This document shows, piece by piece, positions 42,072 through 51,809 of a stretch of DNA of 64,000 bases; within the stretch, counting starts at the first letter, position 1; every line of letters begins with the position of its first letter. The notes beneath the pieces were generated by a model. The model saw only the letters and a list, made by a program, of their open reading frames with translations. It searched no databases and was not told the origin of the DNA. The translations under genes and the position numbers were made by a program. This DNA comes from Chloracidobacterium sp. (GTDB lineage: Bacteria; Acidobacteriota; Blastocatellia; Pyrinomonadales; Pyrinomonadaceae). The stretch covers positions 1,784,501-1,848,500 of the forward strand of contig JABTUB010000001.1 in NCBI GenBank assembly GCA_015075585.1, written 5' to 3'.

Positions 42072-43043
42072 TCACCGCTTGTATGTTACGACATTTCCCT
42101 TTTCGCCGACCGCACAACCGTATTTCTTCGATATAAAAAGCCCGTAAAAGTCTCCTTTTACGCCTGAACTTTGTTTCACCCAAGTTCTTCCTTTATCAGA
42201 CGTCAAAAGGATCGTACCATTGTGCCCCACCGCCCAGCCGTTCTTATCATCAGCGAACGATACGCGTTTCAGCGTATCAGGAAAGGCATTCTCGACCTTT
42301 ATCCATGTATTGCCGCCGTCAGTCGTACGGATTATCGTCCCGCCGCCGCCGACCGCAAAGCCGTTATTGTCATCCCGGAAGTTCACTGCAAATAACGCAC
42401 GCGGCACACCCGAATTCTGCGTACTCCACGTCTTGCCTGCATCGGTCGAAGCGAGGACAAGCCCTTTGTCGCCAACGATCCAGCCGTGAGAATTTCCGTT
42501 AAAATCCAAGTGGAACAGCTCATTTTTTGTAGGGATAATAACCCGCTGCCATGTATCGCCGCCATCCTCCGTGCGCATCACCAGCGAATCGATGATCTCG
42601 TCATCCTTGTTCACCAATGAGCCGATCGCGATGCCGTGCTTCTTATCCGAAAAGCGGATACTCGAGAATACCGGCGTTCCGCTGCGAAAATCCGACGTCC
42701 TATAGATACGGGTCTCGCCCCAAGTGCGGCCGCCGTCCTCCGTGATGAACATCAACCGGCCCGCAACGAGATAACCGTTCTTGTCATTACGAAAGTATAT
42801 TTCGTTGATGTCTTCCTTTGTGTTCAGTGCTATCTTCTGCCACGTTCTGCCGCCGTCATCGGTCGATGCAAGATAGCCGTTGTCTCCGCCGATAAATCCC
42901 CGAGAAGCCGATGTGAAATAGACCGCAACAAGATCGCTTGTTGTCTCGGGACTTTGGCGAAACCAGCCCGACTGAGCACGCCCCGCATTCGCGAAGAACA
43001 AAACAAGACCGACGATAAAAGCTGCTGAAATGGAATTACGCAT
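42072..43043 (-). CDS. YCF48-like/BNR-repeat secreted protein
   Basis: 323 residues: a signal peptide (SAAFIVGLVLFFANAGRAQ) and a beta-propeller of BNR-like repeats, each with an Asp-Gly-Gly-x-Thr-Trp turn (DGGRTWQK, DGGRTWGE, DGGDTWQR, DAGKTWST, DGGNTWIK, DKGRTWVK). The sequence resembles the photosystem-II assembly factor YCF48 fold, widespread also in non-phototrophs. Likely a periplasmic or surface scaffold; no specific role can be assigned. Confidence 0.88.
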   Translation of the reverse strand: MRNSISAAFIVGLVLFFANAGRAQSGWFRQSPETTSDLVAVYFTSASRGFIGGDNGYLASTDDGGRTWQKIALNTKEDINEIYFRNDKNGYLVAGRLMFITEDGGRTWGETRIYRTSDFRSGTPVFSSIRFSDKKHGIAIGSLVNKDDEIIDSLVMRTEDGGDTWQRVIIPTKNELFHLDFNGNSHGWIVGDKGLVLASTDAGKTWSTQNSGVPRALFAVNFRDDNNGFAVGGGGTIIRTTDGGNTWIKVENAFPDTLKRVSFADDKNGWAVGHNGTILLTSDKGRTWVKQSSGVKGDFYGLFISKKYGCAVGEKGNVVTYKR

Positions 43044-43057
43044 AAGACAAAGGTCGA

Positions 43058-43113
43058 AAAAGGTGATCTTTTGGTTAATAGGATACGGTTTCCTTTGCCA
43101 AAAATCACCTTTT
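43058..43113 (-). terminator. Hairpin after the VIT-vWA gene
   Basis: AAAAGGTGAT (43058-43067) pairs with ATCACCTTTT (43104-43113), extended by TTTTGG/CCAAAA with one bulge. On the minus strand it ends in CCTTTTTC and lies 36 bases beyond the stop of the VIT-vWA gene. Confidence 0.7.
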
Positions 43114-43148
43114 CCGATGCCGTTCGTTTGCTAAGAGTTTGCAGCGTT

Positions 43149-45389
43149 CTACTTTATGACGCGGAAAACCTTACCCTTATAGACAACCGTAACCTGCTCG
43201 CCGAGCGATAGATACGGTGCAAGCCCGGTCTCCTTTGCGGCAAGATCAAAGTACTCATTGCTGCCGAATTTAACCGTAACGACCGGTAGTTTTGCATTCT
43301 CATTGAATTCAACGTCAACCCACACACCCGATTCATTCGCAAAGCTCTTGTTGGCAATAAATCGGTTCGTCGCTGTATTGCCGATCAGGAATGTATTTTC
43401 ATCTGCGCCGGCTCCATCGGCAGAAAATACCTGGACACTGTTCTGCATGGTGTTCTGCTGGACGCTCAGTTTTACTGCGTCTGCGCCGCTTTTCTCGGCG
43501 GCCTTTCGCGAGCCTCCGCCGATAGCGACCGCAGCCGACGGCGCTGAGCTCCGCACGTTCGCCATTGAGCCGTCCGTCGCCAGATACGAGGTGTAAGGCG
43601 TAACAAGTCCGTACTTCGAAGCAAGTTCAACGACCTCATCGCGCGTTTCTTTTGACTCACCGTTGTTCCTTATCTGTTCGAGCAGCCAACCGACACGCCT
43701 GCTCGCCCAAAGCCGCGGCAGAAAGTCGTTCGCCTCCGAACGAGCCGGAAAATCGAGCCCTGGATATTCGAACTTTCGCGTTTCGCGGCCGACCCTTCCG
43801 GTCAACTTAAGGACGACACCGCGAAGATCGCTCGTATTCCTGTAACGTCCGATGATCGTCATCTGAGTGCCGCGAAACATATCCGTCGGCTTTCGCGGGT
43901 ACATCAGTTCCGGAAGCACAGGGCCGAAGTCAATATCCAGGTCGGCCAGCACCGGCGAACTTACTCGAGCGAAAAAATTCGAGACCTTAACCTCGAGATC
44001 TTCCGTAGGCTGCACATAATCCGAGATACCCGAATTCTCCGAACCGATGCGGTCGAGGAGCATTGTATTAACGTCGTAACCGAATCCGAACGGAAATATG
44101 CGGATATCAGAACCTTTCGCTGCCTGCAAATTAGCGATTATCCGCTCGGGCTTTGTTTCGCTGATATTCGGCAGGCCGTCGGTCATAAAAACCAGCATCT
44201 TCGGCCGGTCGTTCTTCTCGAACAGCTTGAGCGAGGCAATAAGTGTGTCATTTATATTAGTGCCGCCTGACGGCCTCAGACGCTCGACAAAGGACGTTCC
44301 GCGCCGTTTGCCTTCGTCATTTGCCGCGATGAGGCCTGCTTCCATCAAGTGCTCTTCGCCCGCAAAACTGACGACATTGAAGCGATCGCCGTCACGAAGT
44401 GTCTTGATGCCGAACAGCAACGCTTTTCGGGCCTTTTCCATCTTGCCCGCATCCGCCATCGAACCGCTCGTGTCGATCACGAAGACGATGTCTTTATTGA
44501 GGTATTCGGTCTCGGTCAACTTGTCCTTAGGCGACAATGTGAGGAGAAAATAGCCGTCCTTGCCCGGTTCTCGATACGTTATCAAAGACATTCCGAAGTC
44601 TTTATCGGAAAGGCTGTAAAAAAGCTGGAGGTCGGAAGTGTTGTTCTTTGCTTCGAACGAAACATTCGCACTCTTATCGCCCTTCAGCTTCGTGTCGATC
44701 TGATGGGTCGGCGAGTAAATATTGCGGATAGGTCCATTCGCATTGATCTCGATCGAGCCGGAAAAGGTCCCAACCTGCTGCGGCGACTGCGAATTCAACG
44801 CTGGCTCCGGGCTTGCCGGACGCCATATATTCCTTCCCATGCCGAGCGGATAGCGATACGCAACCGTTCCGCTGTCAGCCCGAAGCACCTCGCTGTATGT
44901 CAATTCTAATTTCTTATCCGAACGCGGCTCGATCGGAAAGATCGATGCTTGGAAGAGATCCTTTCCTGCGTATTCCAATAGCCCCGGATCACGTTGACGG
45001 CGGACTATCTCGTTGTAGATCCTCCGCGCCTCCTCGCGTGAGCGAACTTCGCCGACAAGCTTCTTTCCGTTCTCCCAAATAGCGAACTCAACGATCGACG
45101 CTGCCTCAGGTATGGGAAAAAAGTAGGTCCCTTCAAGCCTCATATCAGTATCGTTGCGGAATATCTGCTCGACGTGGGTTGTGGCTACCTGCCCGACGAT
45201 CTTGGTATCAAGTCGAACCGAGCTTACGGGAAGGACGTTCGGGAGCGGCACGGGCGGCCGTGGCATAGGGCGACACGGTCTTACGTCGCAAATGATCGGA
45301 ACGATCACACCCTGGGCCAGCGTCCGCATTGCACCAAATATGCCGAAAATACTCGCAACTGCGGGCAATAAAAACAGATATCTTCTCAT
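43149..45389 (-). CDS. VIT- and vWA-domain surface protein (inter-alpha-trypsin-inhibitor-like)
   Basis: 746 residues. After a signal segment (RYLFLLPAVASIFGIFGAM) comes a VIT domain (about 50-190; VATTHVEQIFRNDTDMRLEG, EEARRIYNEIVRRQRDPGLLE). A vWA domain follows (about 300-480) with an intact MIDAS motif DTSGSMAD and a Thr/Asp in FMTDGLPN. ATG 45389 has GGAGAGG about 10 bases before it. The open frame continues to 45830 but that part is antisense-like and overlaps another gene. Such proteins are often exported and tied to adhesion or stress; role unknown here. Confidence 0.87.
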   Translation of the reverse strand: MRRYLFLLPAVASIFGIFGAMRTLAQGVIVPIICDVRPCRPMPRPPVPLPNVLPVSSVRLDTKIVGQVATTHVEQIFRNDTDMRLEGTYFFPIPEAASIVEFAIWENGKKLVGEVRSREEARRIYNEIVRRQRDPGLLEYAGKDLFQASIFPIEPRSDKKLELTYSEVLRADSGTVAYRYPLGMGRNIWRPASPEPALNSQSPQQVGTFSGSIEINANGPIRNIYSPTHQIDTKLKGDKSANVSFEAKNNTSDLQLFYSLSDKDFGMSLITYREPGKDGYFLLTLSPKDKLTETEYLNKDIVFVIDTSGSMADAGKMEKARKALLFGIKTLRDGDRFNVVSFAGEEHLMEAGLIAANDEGKRRGTSFVERLRPSGGTNINDTLIASLKLFEKNDRPKMLVFMTDGLPNISETKPERIIANLQAAKGSDIRIFPFGFGYDVNTMLLDRIGSENSGISDYVQPTEDLEVKVSNFFARVSSPVLADLDIDFGPVLPELMYPRKPTDMFRGTQMTIIGRYRNTSDLRGVVLKLTGRVGRETRKFEYPGLDFPARSEANDFLPRLWASRRVGWLLEQIRNNGESKETRDEVVELASKYGLVTPYTSYLATDGSMANVRSSAPSAAVAIGGGSRKAAEKSGADAVKLSVQQNTMQNSVQVFSADGAGADENTFLIGNTATNRFIANKSFANESGVWVDVEFNENAKLPVVTVKFGSNEYFDLAAKETGLAPYLSLGEQVTVVYKGKVFRVIK

Positions 45390-45483
45390 TTTGACGATCC
45401 TCTCCACGATCTCGTTACCGGTTTGGTCTCTCTTTGAGACACCATCAGAACGGATCGGGTTGCATTGCCTTGCAGAAAATAAT

Positions 45484-46188
45484 TCAGTTTTCGTCAGGTT
45501 CGGCGATCGCGGTATCGATATCCTTTTCGAGGCGATTTCGAAGCTTTTCGACAAGCTGGTCTGACCGGAGAAGGCTCTGTTGCAGGTTATCTTTTGTCGC
45601 GCTGATCTCCGCGAGCAGTGCCTGAAGGTTCTGCCTCTCGCTTTCGAGGGACTTGCGCCGCTGCTCACGGAGCACTTCAGGCCGCAGCGAACCGGCAGTT
45701 GCGACCTCACGCTCAATAGCCTCAGGCAAGATCGCAGTTGATATTTGGTCAAGCCGAAGCTTAACACTATTCTCGCGGTCAAGGAGATCGAATATCTGGC
45801 GGCGGAGGCTCTCGCTACGCTGCTCAGCACGCGTCAAAATATCCAAATTTGTCAGAAGGCGCTTCTGCTGCTCTTCGTACGGATCGGGCCGTGATGATTC
45901 GAGTTTCTTGATGCGAGAGCTAAGCTCCTTGATCTTTGCGGCACTGTCATCTGTTGAAGGAGGTTCCGACAGCGGTTCTTCTGCCTGCTGCTGCACATCT
46001 GCCGGGTCATACAGAACGCCGCCTTGGTTTATGATCTCGGCACCCGTAAGGGTACGTGTCGGTGCCGTTTTCGAAGCCGTTCGCTTGATAGGCTTCTTTT
46101 GCTGCTTGGTTTGTGCAAAGGCTGTCCCGATCGACAGGACAACGAACAGTGCGGCCAATAATGACGTGTACAGAATGCTTGATCTCAT
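45484..46188 (-). CDS. Exported coiled-coil protein, function unknown
   Basis: 234 residues. A signal peptide (LLAALFVVLSIGTAFAQ) is followed by a basic, proline-rich stretch and a long coiled coil over about 85-225 (KIKELSSRIKKLESS, LRREQRRKSLESERQNLQALLAE-type heptads). No domain is recognised. Its start overlaps the upstream small gene (46185-46188, ATGA), and it precedes the VIT-vWA gene by about 95 bases. Confidence 0.7.
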   Translation of the reverse strand: MRSSILYTSLLAALFVVLSIGTAFAQTKQQKKPIKRTASKTAPTRTLTGAEIINQGGVLYDPADVQQQAEEPLSEPPSTDDSAAKIKELSSRIKKLESSRPDPYEEQQKRLLTNLDILTRAEQRSESLRRQIFDLLDRENSVKLRLDQISTAILPEAIEREVATAGSLRPEVLREQRRKSLESERQNLQALLAEISATKDNLQQSLLRSDQLVEKLRNRLEKDIDTAIAEPDEN

Positions 46189-46451
46189 TTCCTCTTCTTT
46201 CTGTCCGCTTTGTCCGGCAGCAGATCGCCGCGAAACAGTTCAATTGAATTCTTTGCCAATCCGACTATCGGAATAGCATCGATCCCCGAATTGATCAGCC
46301 CGAGCAGAAGGCCTTTTTTACGAACATCGGTGCCAACGAGTACCACAGCGAGGACAGTGCCGCCGAACGGTACAGACCGTGCTGCACGCCGTGCGACCTG
46401 CCATCCGCCGGCCCTTACGATCTTGCGTTTTACCGAATCACCTTTTGCCAT
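46185..46451 (-). CDS. Small basic protein with hydrophobic core, function unknown
   Basis: 88 residues with a basic N-terminus (MAKGDSVKRKIVRAGGWQVARRAARS), then two short hydrophobic stretches (GGTVLAVVLVGTDV; GLLLGLINSGIDAIPIVGLA) and a basic tail. ATG 46451 is preferred; the open frame to 46499 adds 16 atypical residues. It overlaps the coiled-coil gene by four bases, so the pair is likely co-translated. No family is recognised. Confidence 0.6.
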   Translation of the reverse strand: MAKGDSVKRKIVRAGGWQVARRAARSVPFGGTVLAVVLVGTDVRKKGLLLGLINSGIDAIPIVGLAKNSIELFRGDLLPDKADRKKRK

Positions 46452-46552
46452 CACACGCGCTTCGAGTTTACCCTTGCAATGATACGATGACAACGGCATA
46501 CTTTTCTTTGCACGAAACTTCGGAAATAAAGTTGCGGTAATTGCTTACTCTT

Positions 46553-47476
46553 ATGGGCTTTACGGTTGAGGAACTATCTAAAGTAACGGATGGAAAATGG
46601 GTCCTCCGTGATATCTCGTTCGAGGTGGCTGACGGCGAGCGCATCGGCATTTTGGGCGGCGAAGGCGCCGGAAAGACGACCTTGCTCCGGCTTATTGCCG
46701 GCATGGATCGCTCGAACGGAGGCAAGGTCGAGGGGCTTTCGCCCGAGGACTTTATATTTCCGACGCCGATCCGCAAAACCGGTATATTCGGTGCGGACAA
46801 AACATCGCTTTCCGACTGTGAGGCCCGCCGCCAAGCCCTCGATTCTGCTCTGGAAGCCGACGCACCTATCCTGCTGCTCGACGACCTGCTTGCCCCTGCC
46901 GATGCATTCATTCAGGCATTCTATGCAAAGAAACTGCGTGATTCAGGGAAGACGATCGTCATGGCCTCGTCGGATTTTCAGCGTTTGGCGGCGGTCTGCG
47001 ATCGGATAGTTATCATCGACCGAAGCTATCTGATACAAGCTGGCTTTACACAACAGGTATATGAGAATCCGATAAATGTTGCCGCCGCAAGACTAACCGG
47101 TGAATGTAATCTGATCGAGGCCCGCCGCTTGACCTCGACAAATGCAGAGCTGCCTGAGTTTCAGACCATCGACGGCGGCCATCGCCTCACGGCACGCATT
47201 ACCGCAAAAGGAAAACTCGGCGCCATACATCAGAGCGTTTCGCTTGCGATACGCCCCGAACACGTCTCGATCTCATTTGAAGCGTCCTTTCCTGAGGATA
47301 ACGTCATTCGCGGGATCGTTCGCGACATACGATTTCACGGACCGACTACGCTCGTTTCGCTCGATTGCAGCGGCTTGGAACTGCTTGCACGCGTATTTCG
47401 CGTGGTTGGCCTGAACGTCGGCGACGAATGTATGATCGCGATGCCGCCGCATCGCCTTAATGTTCTAAAAAGCTAA
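46553..47476 (+). CDS. Degenerate ABC-type ATPase lacking the LSGGQ signature, with TOBE-like tail
   Basis: 307 residues. The N-terminus looks like an ABC ATPase of the MalK/PotA kind: VLRDISFEVADGERIGILGGEGAGKTTLLRLIAGM (Walker A) and PILLLDDLLAPAD (Walker B, with Asp instead of the catalytic Glu). Between them only about 70 residues remain and no LSGGQ motif exists, so the helical subdomain is shortened. A switch-like segment (IVMASSDFQRL) follows. The C-terminus resembles a TOBE domain (IRPEHVSISFEA, GIVRDIRFHGPTTLVSLDCSG). No permease gene is adjacent. ATG 46553 is chosen over TTG 46541. Confidence 0.7.
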   Translation: MGFTVEELSKVTDGKWVLRDISFEVADGERIGILGGEGAGKTTLLRLIAGMDRSNGGKVEGLSPEDFIFPTPIRKTGIFGADKTSLSDCEARRQALDSALEADAPILLLDDLLAPADAFIQAFYAKKLRDSGKTIVMASSDFQRLAAVCDRIVIIDRSYLIQAGFTQQVYENPINVAAARLTGECNLIEARRLTSTNAELPEFQTIDGGHRLTARITAKGKLGAIHQSVSLAIRPEHVSISFEASFPEDNVIRGIVRDIRFHGPTTLVSLDCSGLELLARVFRVVGLNVGDECMIAMPPHRLNVLKS

Positions 47477-49026
47477 CTCAGGTCGGCGTCGAGAATTATA
47501 TTGACACGCCGATTTTTCGCCTTAGCCGCGCCTTTCGCTCCCGGCACGGCAGGTATCGTACCGCCGTATCCTTTTGCGCTGATCCGCTGTGTACCGATAC
47601 CAAGCGACTCAAATTTTGCTTTTATCCTGGCAGCCCGCTGATCAGTGAGGGCCTCAAGCGTCGCCGCCTCACCGACATCATCGGTGTGCGATTCAATGGT
47701 GATCTTGTAATCCGGATTATTTACCAGGATCTCGGCGATCGAGGTCAGTTTACCGTCAGACTGCATTGCAAAGGTCGATGAACGCGCCGCCTGCCAATAG
47801 CTCTCCGGCAAGACGAGGACTATCGAATTCTGTATCTTGGAAACCGTCCCGAAACGCCTGAGATCGGTCATCAATTGCTTCTCGCCGGCCTTTATACGCG
47901 CTGCCCTCGCCTCCTTTGCCTGAGCCTCCTCTGCTGCTTGTTTTTGCGCCTCTATCGCCTGGACTTTCGCATTTGCATTCTCTGCGTCGAGTTTTGCACG
48001 GCCAAGTTCCTCGCGAAGCCGGCCGTTCTCTTCACGCAGTTCTTTGATCTGATTCGAAAAATTCGCAACATCGCGTTCGGCAAGTTCACGGCTTCGGCGC
48101 TCTCGGCTGAGTTCATCTTCCAGATCGGAAATTCGGTTCTGCGAGTCGGCATAACGCTGCTCGGCCCGCCGCACCTCTGCGTCCGCCATCGTCTTTTCGT
48201 TGCGCTTCTCCCGATTTTGCCGCTCGACAATAGCCCGATCTTCGGCTTTAACAGCCGCACTGATCGCTTGCCGCGCCGTGATATCGACCTGCTCCTCCTT
48301 ACGTCCGGCACGCCATGCATTCTCCGCATTGTCATAAAGTACCGTTGCGGCATTAAGCTCCTGAGCCGCGTCGCGTTCTGCTCCCGCAAATCTGGCAAGT
48401 GCGATAGCCTGTTTTGCCTGCAATATTGCCGACGGCGTGTGCGAGTAATCCAATTCAGCGATCTCGGGCGTTTTGGGGTCGCGGAAGAAATCGCTCGAAT
48501 TGCCGAAATACTGTACCGCTGTCGTCGTCTGGATCGGCTTGCCGGAAAGGGTGTACGGATTCAGATTCTCAAGCATTATGGCCTGGCTGGGCCTGCGAAC
48601 AAGAAAATGAGGCTCCGCGGTGATGATCAACGCAAAGGTTTGGAGTCGCGTCGTAACGCTTATCTTCGAGTCGAACTCAAAAAAACCGCGACGTTTGATC
48701 TCGCCAAGATTATCGACCTGGCCGTCCGGTGAGATCGCCCAAAGGACATAGGTAGCGTATCCAGCACCCAATTCAAACGGACGCGGCATCTTCGACACTG
48801 AAACATCCACTTCCGTACCGTTTCGGCTTGTGCGCTTGATCCGCGCCTCGCCCTTCATTCGCGGAAACCGAGTCGTCCCGCGAAATTGAAGCTGCACGGT
48901 CTCGTCCAACGGATATGTTACCGCCGTGGTTCGGCGTGCCATATCGCTTTGCGCAACTACGCCGGCCGACAGCAGAAAGACCGCAAGTATAGTGAATGAG
49001 AACGCTCGAAAGATTGTGATCGGCAT
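47473..49026 (-). CDS. OmpA-family peptidoglycan-associated protein with long coiled coil
   Basis: 517 residues. A signal peptide (IFRAFSFTILAVFLLSAGVVAQ) leads to an N-terminal domain of unknown fold (about 30-190). A long charged coiled coil covers about 200-385 (RRAEQRYADSQNRISDLEDELSRERR-type heptads). The C-terminal OmpA-like domain binds peptidoglycan (KITIESHTDDVGEAATLEALTDQRAARIKAKFESLGI, ISAKGYGGTIP, NRRVNIILD). It converges on the degenerate ABC gene and shares four bases with its end. A structural link between outer membrane and wall is likely. Confidence 0.87.
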   Translation of the reverse strand: MPITIFRAFSFTILAVFLLSAGVVAQSDMARRTTAVTYPLDETVQLQFRGTTRFPRMKGEARIKRTSRNGTEVDVSVSKMPRPFELGAGYATYVLWAISPDGQVDNLGEIKRRGFFEFDSKISVTTRLQTFALIITAEPHFLVRRPSQAIMLENLNPYTLSGKPIQTTTAVQYFGNSSDFFRDPKTPEIAELDYSHTPSAILQAKQAIALARFAGAERDAAQELNAATVLYDNAENAWRAGRKEEQVDITARQAISAAVKAEDRAIVERQNREKRNEKTMADAEVRRAEQRYADSQNRISDLEDELSRERRSRELAERDVANFSNQIKELREENGRLREELGRAKLDAENANAKVQAIEAQKQAAEEAQAKEARAARIKAGEKQLMTDLRRFGTVSKIQNSIVLVLPESYWQAARSSTFAMQSDGKLTSIAEILVNNPDYKITIESHTDDVGEAATLEALTDQRAARIKAKFESLGIGTQRISAKGYGGTIPAVPGAKGAAKAKNRRVNIILDADLS

Positions 49027-49146
49027 TTATAACTCCTGTACGATAATACTCAAGGAAAAGATGCCACAACTGTTTAACAAGTTGCAAATAACCTTTTTGG
49101 ACACAAGCAGCACAAGTAAAGTATATTCAACTCTTTACGACGCGCG

Positions 49147-50934
49147 ATGAACGATCTGCGAAGACTGCTTGGCTATTTGAAGCCGCACCGAGTCACCTTT
49201 GTTGTGGCTGTCTTTGCCATGTTCTGCGTTGCCGTCTTTGAAACGGCCACGACGGCCTTGCTCGTACCGATCTTCAATCAGTTCATGCCGAACCCGGTTA
49301 AGTCGAAAACGCCTTTCGATCTTTCGGGCATCGTGCCGCTCGACGACTGGTACAAAGCATGGATCGTCATCTCGATCATGCTGTTGTCCTTCACGGCAGC
49401 AAAAGCGATCGCCGAATACTTTTCATCATATTTGATGGCAAAGATCGGACAAACGGCAGTTCTTGATCTGCGCAAGGAGCTTTACTCGCATCTGCTGCGG
49501 CAGTCGGCATCATTCTTTGAACGCCACCGTACGAATTTCCTCGTCTCGCGTATCGTAGTCAGCTGCGCGGCTATCGAACTCGCAGTTGCCGCCAATCTTC
49601 GCGATATTCTACGCGAATCCATCCTGCTGATCTTTTTCTTTTCGGCCGCATTTTATTACAGTTGGCGGCTGATGCTCGGCGCGATCGTGCTCGCACCGAT
49701 AATTGCCTATCTGACGACTGAGTTCAGCCGCCGCATACGCAAGCAAAGTGAGATAAGCGTCGAAGGCAGTAAAGCGTTGAGCGACCGCACGCAAGAAACG
49801 CTTTCAAATTACGCCGTCGTAAATGCCTATGAAGGGCAGGAACGCGAAATGAAGCACTTTGAAAAGGTTGCGGGCGTGATAGCGAAGGCGAATCTGCGCT
49901 CACAGCAGTTTGCTGCTTTTTCGCCGCCTACGATCGATATCATCGGCACACTCGCCGTCGTCCTGCTCTTTTATTTCGGGCTTCGCGAGGTGCATATCGG
50001 ACGCCTCGATGCCGCTCAGTTCTTCGCCTTTGTCTTTTTCCTCTTACGCAGTTATGACCCGATGCGCAAGATCTCGCGTCAGCACAGCGAGATAACGCGG
50101 GCCTTGGCGTCTGCGAGGGATATTTGGCAAATACTCGATGACGACGAGCCTGTGATCGAAAAGCCGAACGCCGTTCAGCTCGCGCCGCTCAAGGACGCGA
50201 TCACGCTAGAAAAGGTCGGCTTTCACTATCGGCACAGCGATAAACAAGTCCTCCGGGACGTCGATCTGACCATTCCAAAAGGCTCAATGGTCGCGCTTGT
50301 CGGGGAAAGCGGCGGCGGTAAGTCAACGCTTGTAAAGCTTGTACAGCGTTTGTATGACCCGACATCGGGCAATGTTCGCTGGGACGGCATCGATCTTCGT
50401 GATGCAGGGCTGAAAAGCCTGCATCGGCAGCTCGCACTTGTCAGTCAGGAGACCGTTCTTTTTAACGACACGGTCGCATACAATATATCGTACGGCCGGC
50501 CCGACGCTGCTCCTGAAGCCATTGCCGAAGCCGCCGCAGTGGCACTTGCCGATGAGTTCATCGACAGACTGCCGCACGGATACGAAACTATCGTCGGCGA
50601 ACGCGGCACGATCCTTTCCGGCGGCCAGCGTCAGCGTATCGCCATTGCGCGTGCGATACTTGTCGATGCTCCGGTGCTTATCCTTGACGAGGCCACCTCG
50701 GCACTCGATAACGAAAGCGAATATCTTGTTCAGCAGGCATTAGCGAACTTAATGAAAGACCGCACTTCGATCGTGATCGCCCACAGGCTTTCGACCATCA
50801 GAAAAGCCGACAAGATCGTCGTAATGAAGGAAGGAAACATCGTTGAGACGGGTACACACGACGAACTGCTCGCCCTTGACGGTATTTATACACGGCTTTA
50901 CGGCCTGCAGTTCGATGAGGATGCGATTTTATGA
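49147..50934 (+). CDS. MsbA-type ABC exporter (half transporter)
   Basis: 595 residues with a six-helix membrane domain (about 1-320) and an ATPase domain. Walker A is GESGGGKST, the signature LSGGQRQRIAIARAI, Walker B VLILDEATSALD and the switch His in IVIAHRLST. MsbA-like proteins flip lipid A or lipids or pump drugs. The gene overlaps yicC by four bases (ATGA) and so may be transcribed with yicC-gmk-rpoZ. Substrate not determinable by eye. Confidence 0.92.
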   Translation: MNDLRRLLGYLKPHRVTFVVAVFAMFCVAVFETATTALLVPIFNQFMPNPVKSKTPFDLSGIVPLDDWYKAWIVISIMLLSFTAAKAIAEYFSSYLMAKIGQTAVLDLRKELYSHLLRQSASFFERHRTNFLVSRIVVSCAAIELAVAANLRDILRESILLIFFFSAAFYYSWRLMLGAIVLAPIIAYLTTEFSRRIRKQSEISVEGSKALSDRTQETLSNYAVVNAYEGQEREMKHFEKVAGVIAKANLRSQQFAAFSPPTIDIIGTLAVVLLFYFGLREVHIGRLDAAQFFAFVFFLLRSYDPMRKISRQHSEITRALASARDIWQILDDDEPVIEKPNAVQLAPLKDAITLEKVGFHYRHSDKQVLRDVDLTIPKGSMVALVGESGGGKSTLVKLVQRLYDPTSGNVRWDGIDLRDAGLKSLHRQLALVSQETVLFNDTVAYNISYGRPDAAPEAIAEAAAVALADEFIDRLPHGYETIVGERGTILSGGQRQRIAIARAILVDAPVLILDEATSALDNESEYLVQQALANLMKDRTSIVIAHRLSTIRKADKIVVMKEGNIVETGTHDELLALDGIYTRLYGLQFDEDAIL

Positions 50935-51809
50935 GATCAATGACAGGCTTCGGCCGTGCTTCAGGCAGCATCGAGGAAGGCGACATTACCGTCGAGATAA
51001 AAACTGTAAACAATCGCTATCTCGATATAAATCTGAAGCTGCCCTCCGAACTTCAGCAGCTTGAAACCGAATTGAAGCGCTGCGTCACCGATCGGCTTGC
51101 ACGCGGCCGTATCGAGGTCAGCTTCCAATACGACCGCAGCGGCAGTTCGGCGTATGAGATCGATCTGCCTGTTATAACGGCATACGTTAATGCCATGCAG
51201 GAGATCCGCGACACCTTTGGGCTTAGCGGCGAGCCTGATATGAATGTCATCGTCCGGCTTCCGAATGCGGTCTCGGTCAAGAGAGCTGAGGTCTCGCCGG
51301 CTTTTGCCGAACTTGTTTCCGCGACGCTCAAACACGCGCTTGAAGACCTCGACGCGATGCGTGCAAAAGAAGGTTCGCTGCTCGCTGATGACCTAAATAC
51401 GCGATTGGAGACGATCACCGTCCGTCTTGCAGCGATAACGGCCGAATCGGCGAACATTACCGACGAATACCGTCAACGGCTCGAAAAGCGTATCGGTGAT
51501 ATCCTTGCAAAAGCCGGCACAAAGATCGAGGTCGATCCGGCTCGGCTTGCTCAGGAAGTCGCGTATCTTGCCGATCGATCTGATATCTCGGAGGAGATAG
51601 CACGACTCAGTGCTCATATCGAGCATTTCAAGATGATAATGGCTGACGAAAAAGACGTCGGCAAGCGTCTCGATTTTCTCACGCAGGAGCTGAACCGCGA
51701 GGCGAACACGATATCGTCAAAGACCGGCAACTTGACGGTCAAAGACAATGCGCTGGCTATAAAGAGTGAGATCGAGAAGTTGCGCGAACAAGTACAGAAC
51801 ATCGAATAA
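50931..51809 (+). CDS. yicC: YicC-family endoribonuclease-like protein
   Basis: 292-residue YicC/YloC protein. The N-terminus MRSMTGFGRASG, the KTVNNRYLDINLKLP block and the C-terminal DVGKRLDFLTQELNREANTISSK with EIEKLREQVQNIE are diagnostic. Members act as RNases or help small-RNA turnover. The order yicC-gmk-rpoZ is widely conserved. It overlaps the ABC gene (ATGA) and shares one base with gmk (TAATG). Confidence 0.95.
   Translation: MRSMTGFGRASGSIEEGDITVEIKTVNNRYLDINLKLPSELQQLETELKRCVTDRLARGRIEVSFQYDRSGSSAYEIDLPVITAYVNAMQEIRDTFGLSGEPDMNVIVRLPNAVSVKRAEVSPAFAELVSATLKHALEDLDAMRAKEGSLLADDLNTRLETITVRLAAITAESANITDEYRQRLEKRIGDILAKAGTKIEVDPARLAQEVAYLADRSDISEEIARLSAHIEHFKMIMADEKDVGKRLDFLTQELNREANTISSKTGNLTVKDNALAIKSEIEKLREQVQNIE

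Noticed and set aside
45390..45830. 147-codon N-terminal extension of the VIT-vWA frame
   Set aside because: It overlaps the coiled-coil gene read in its own frame, and a signal peptide begins at ATG 45389.
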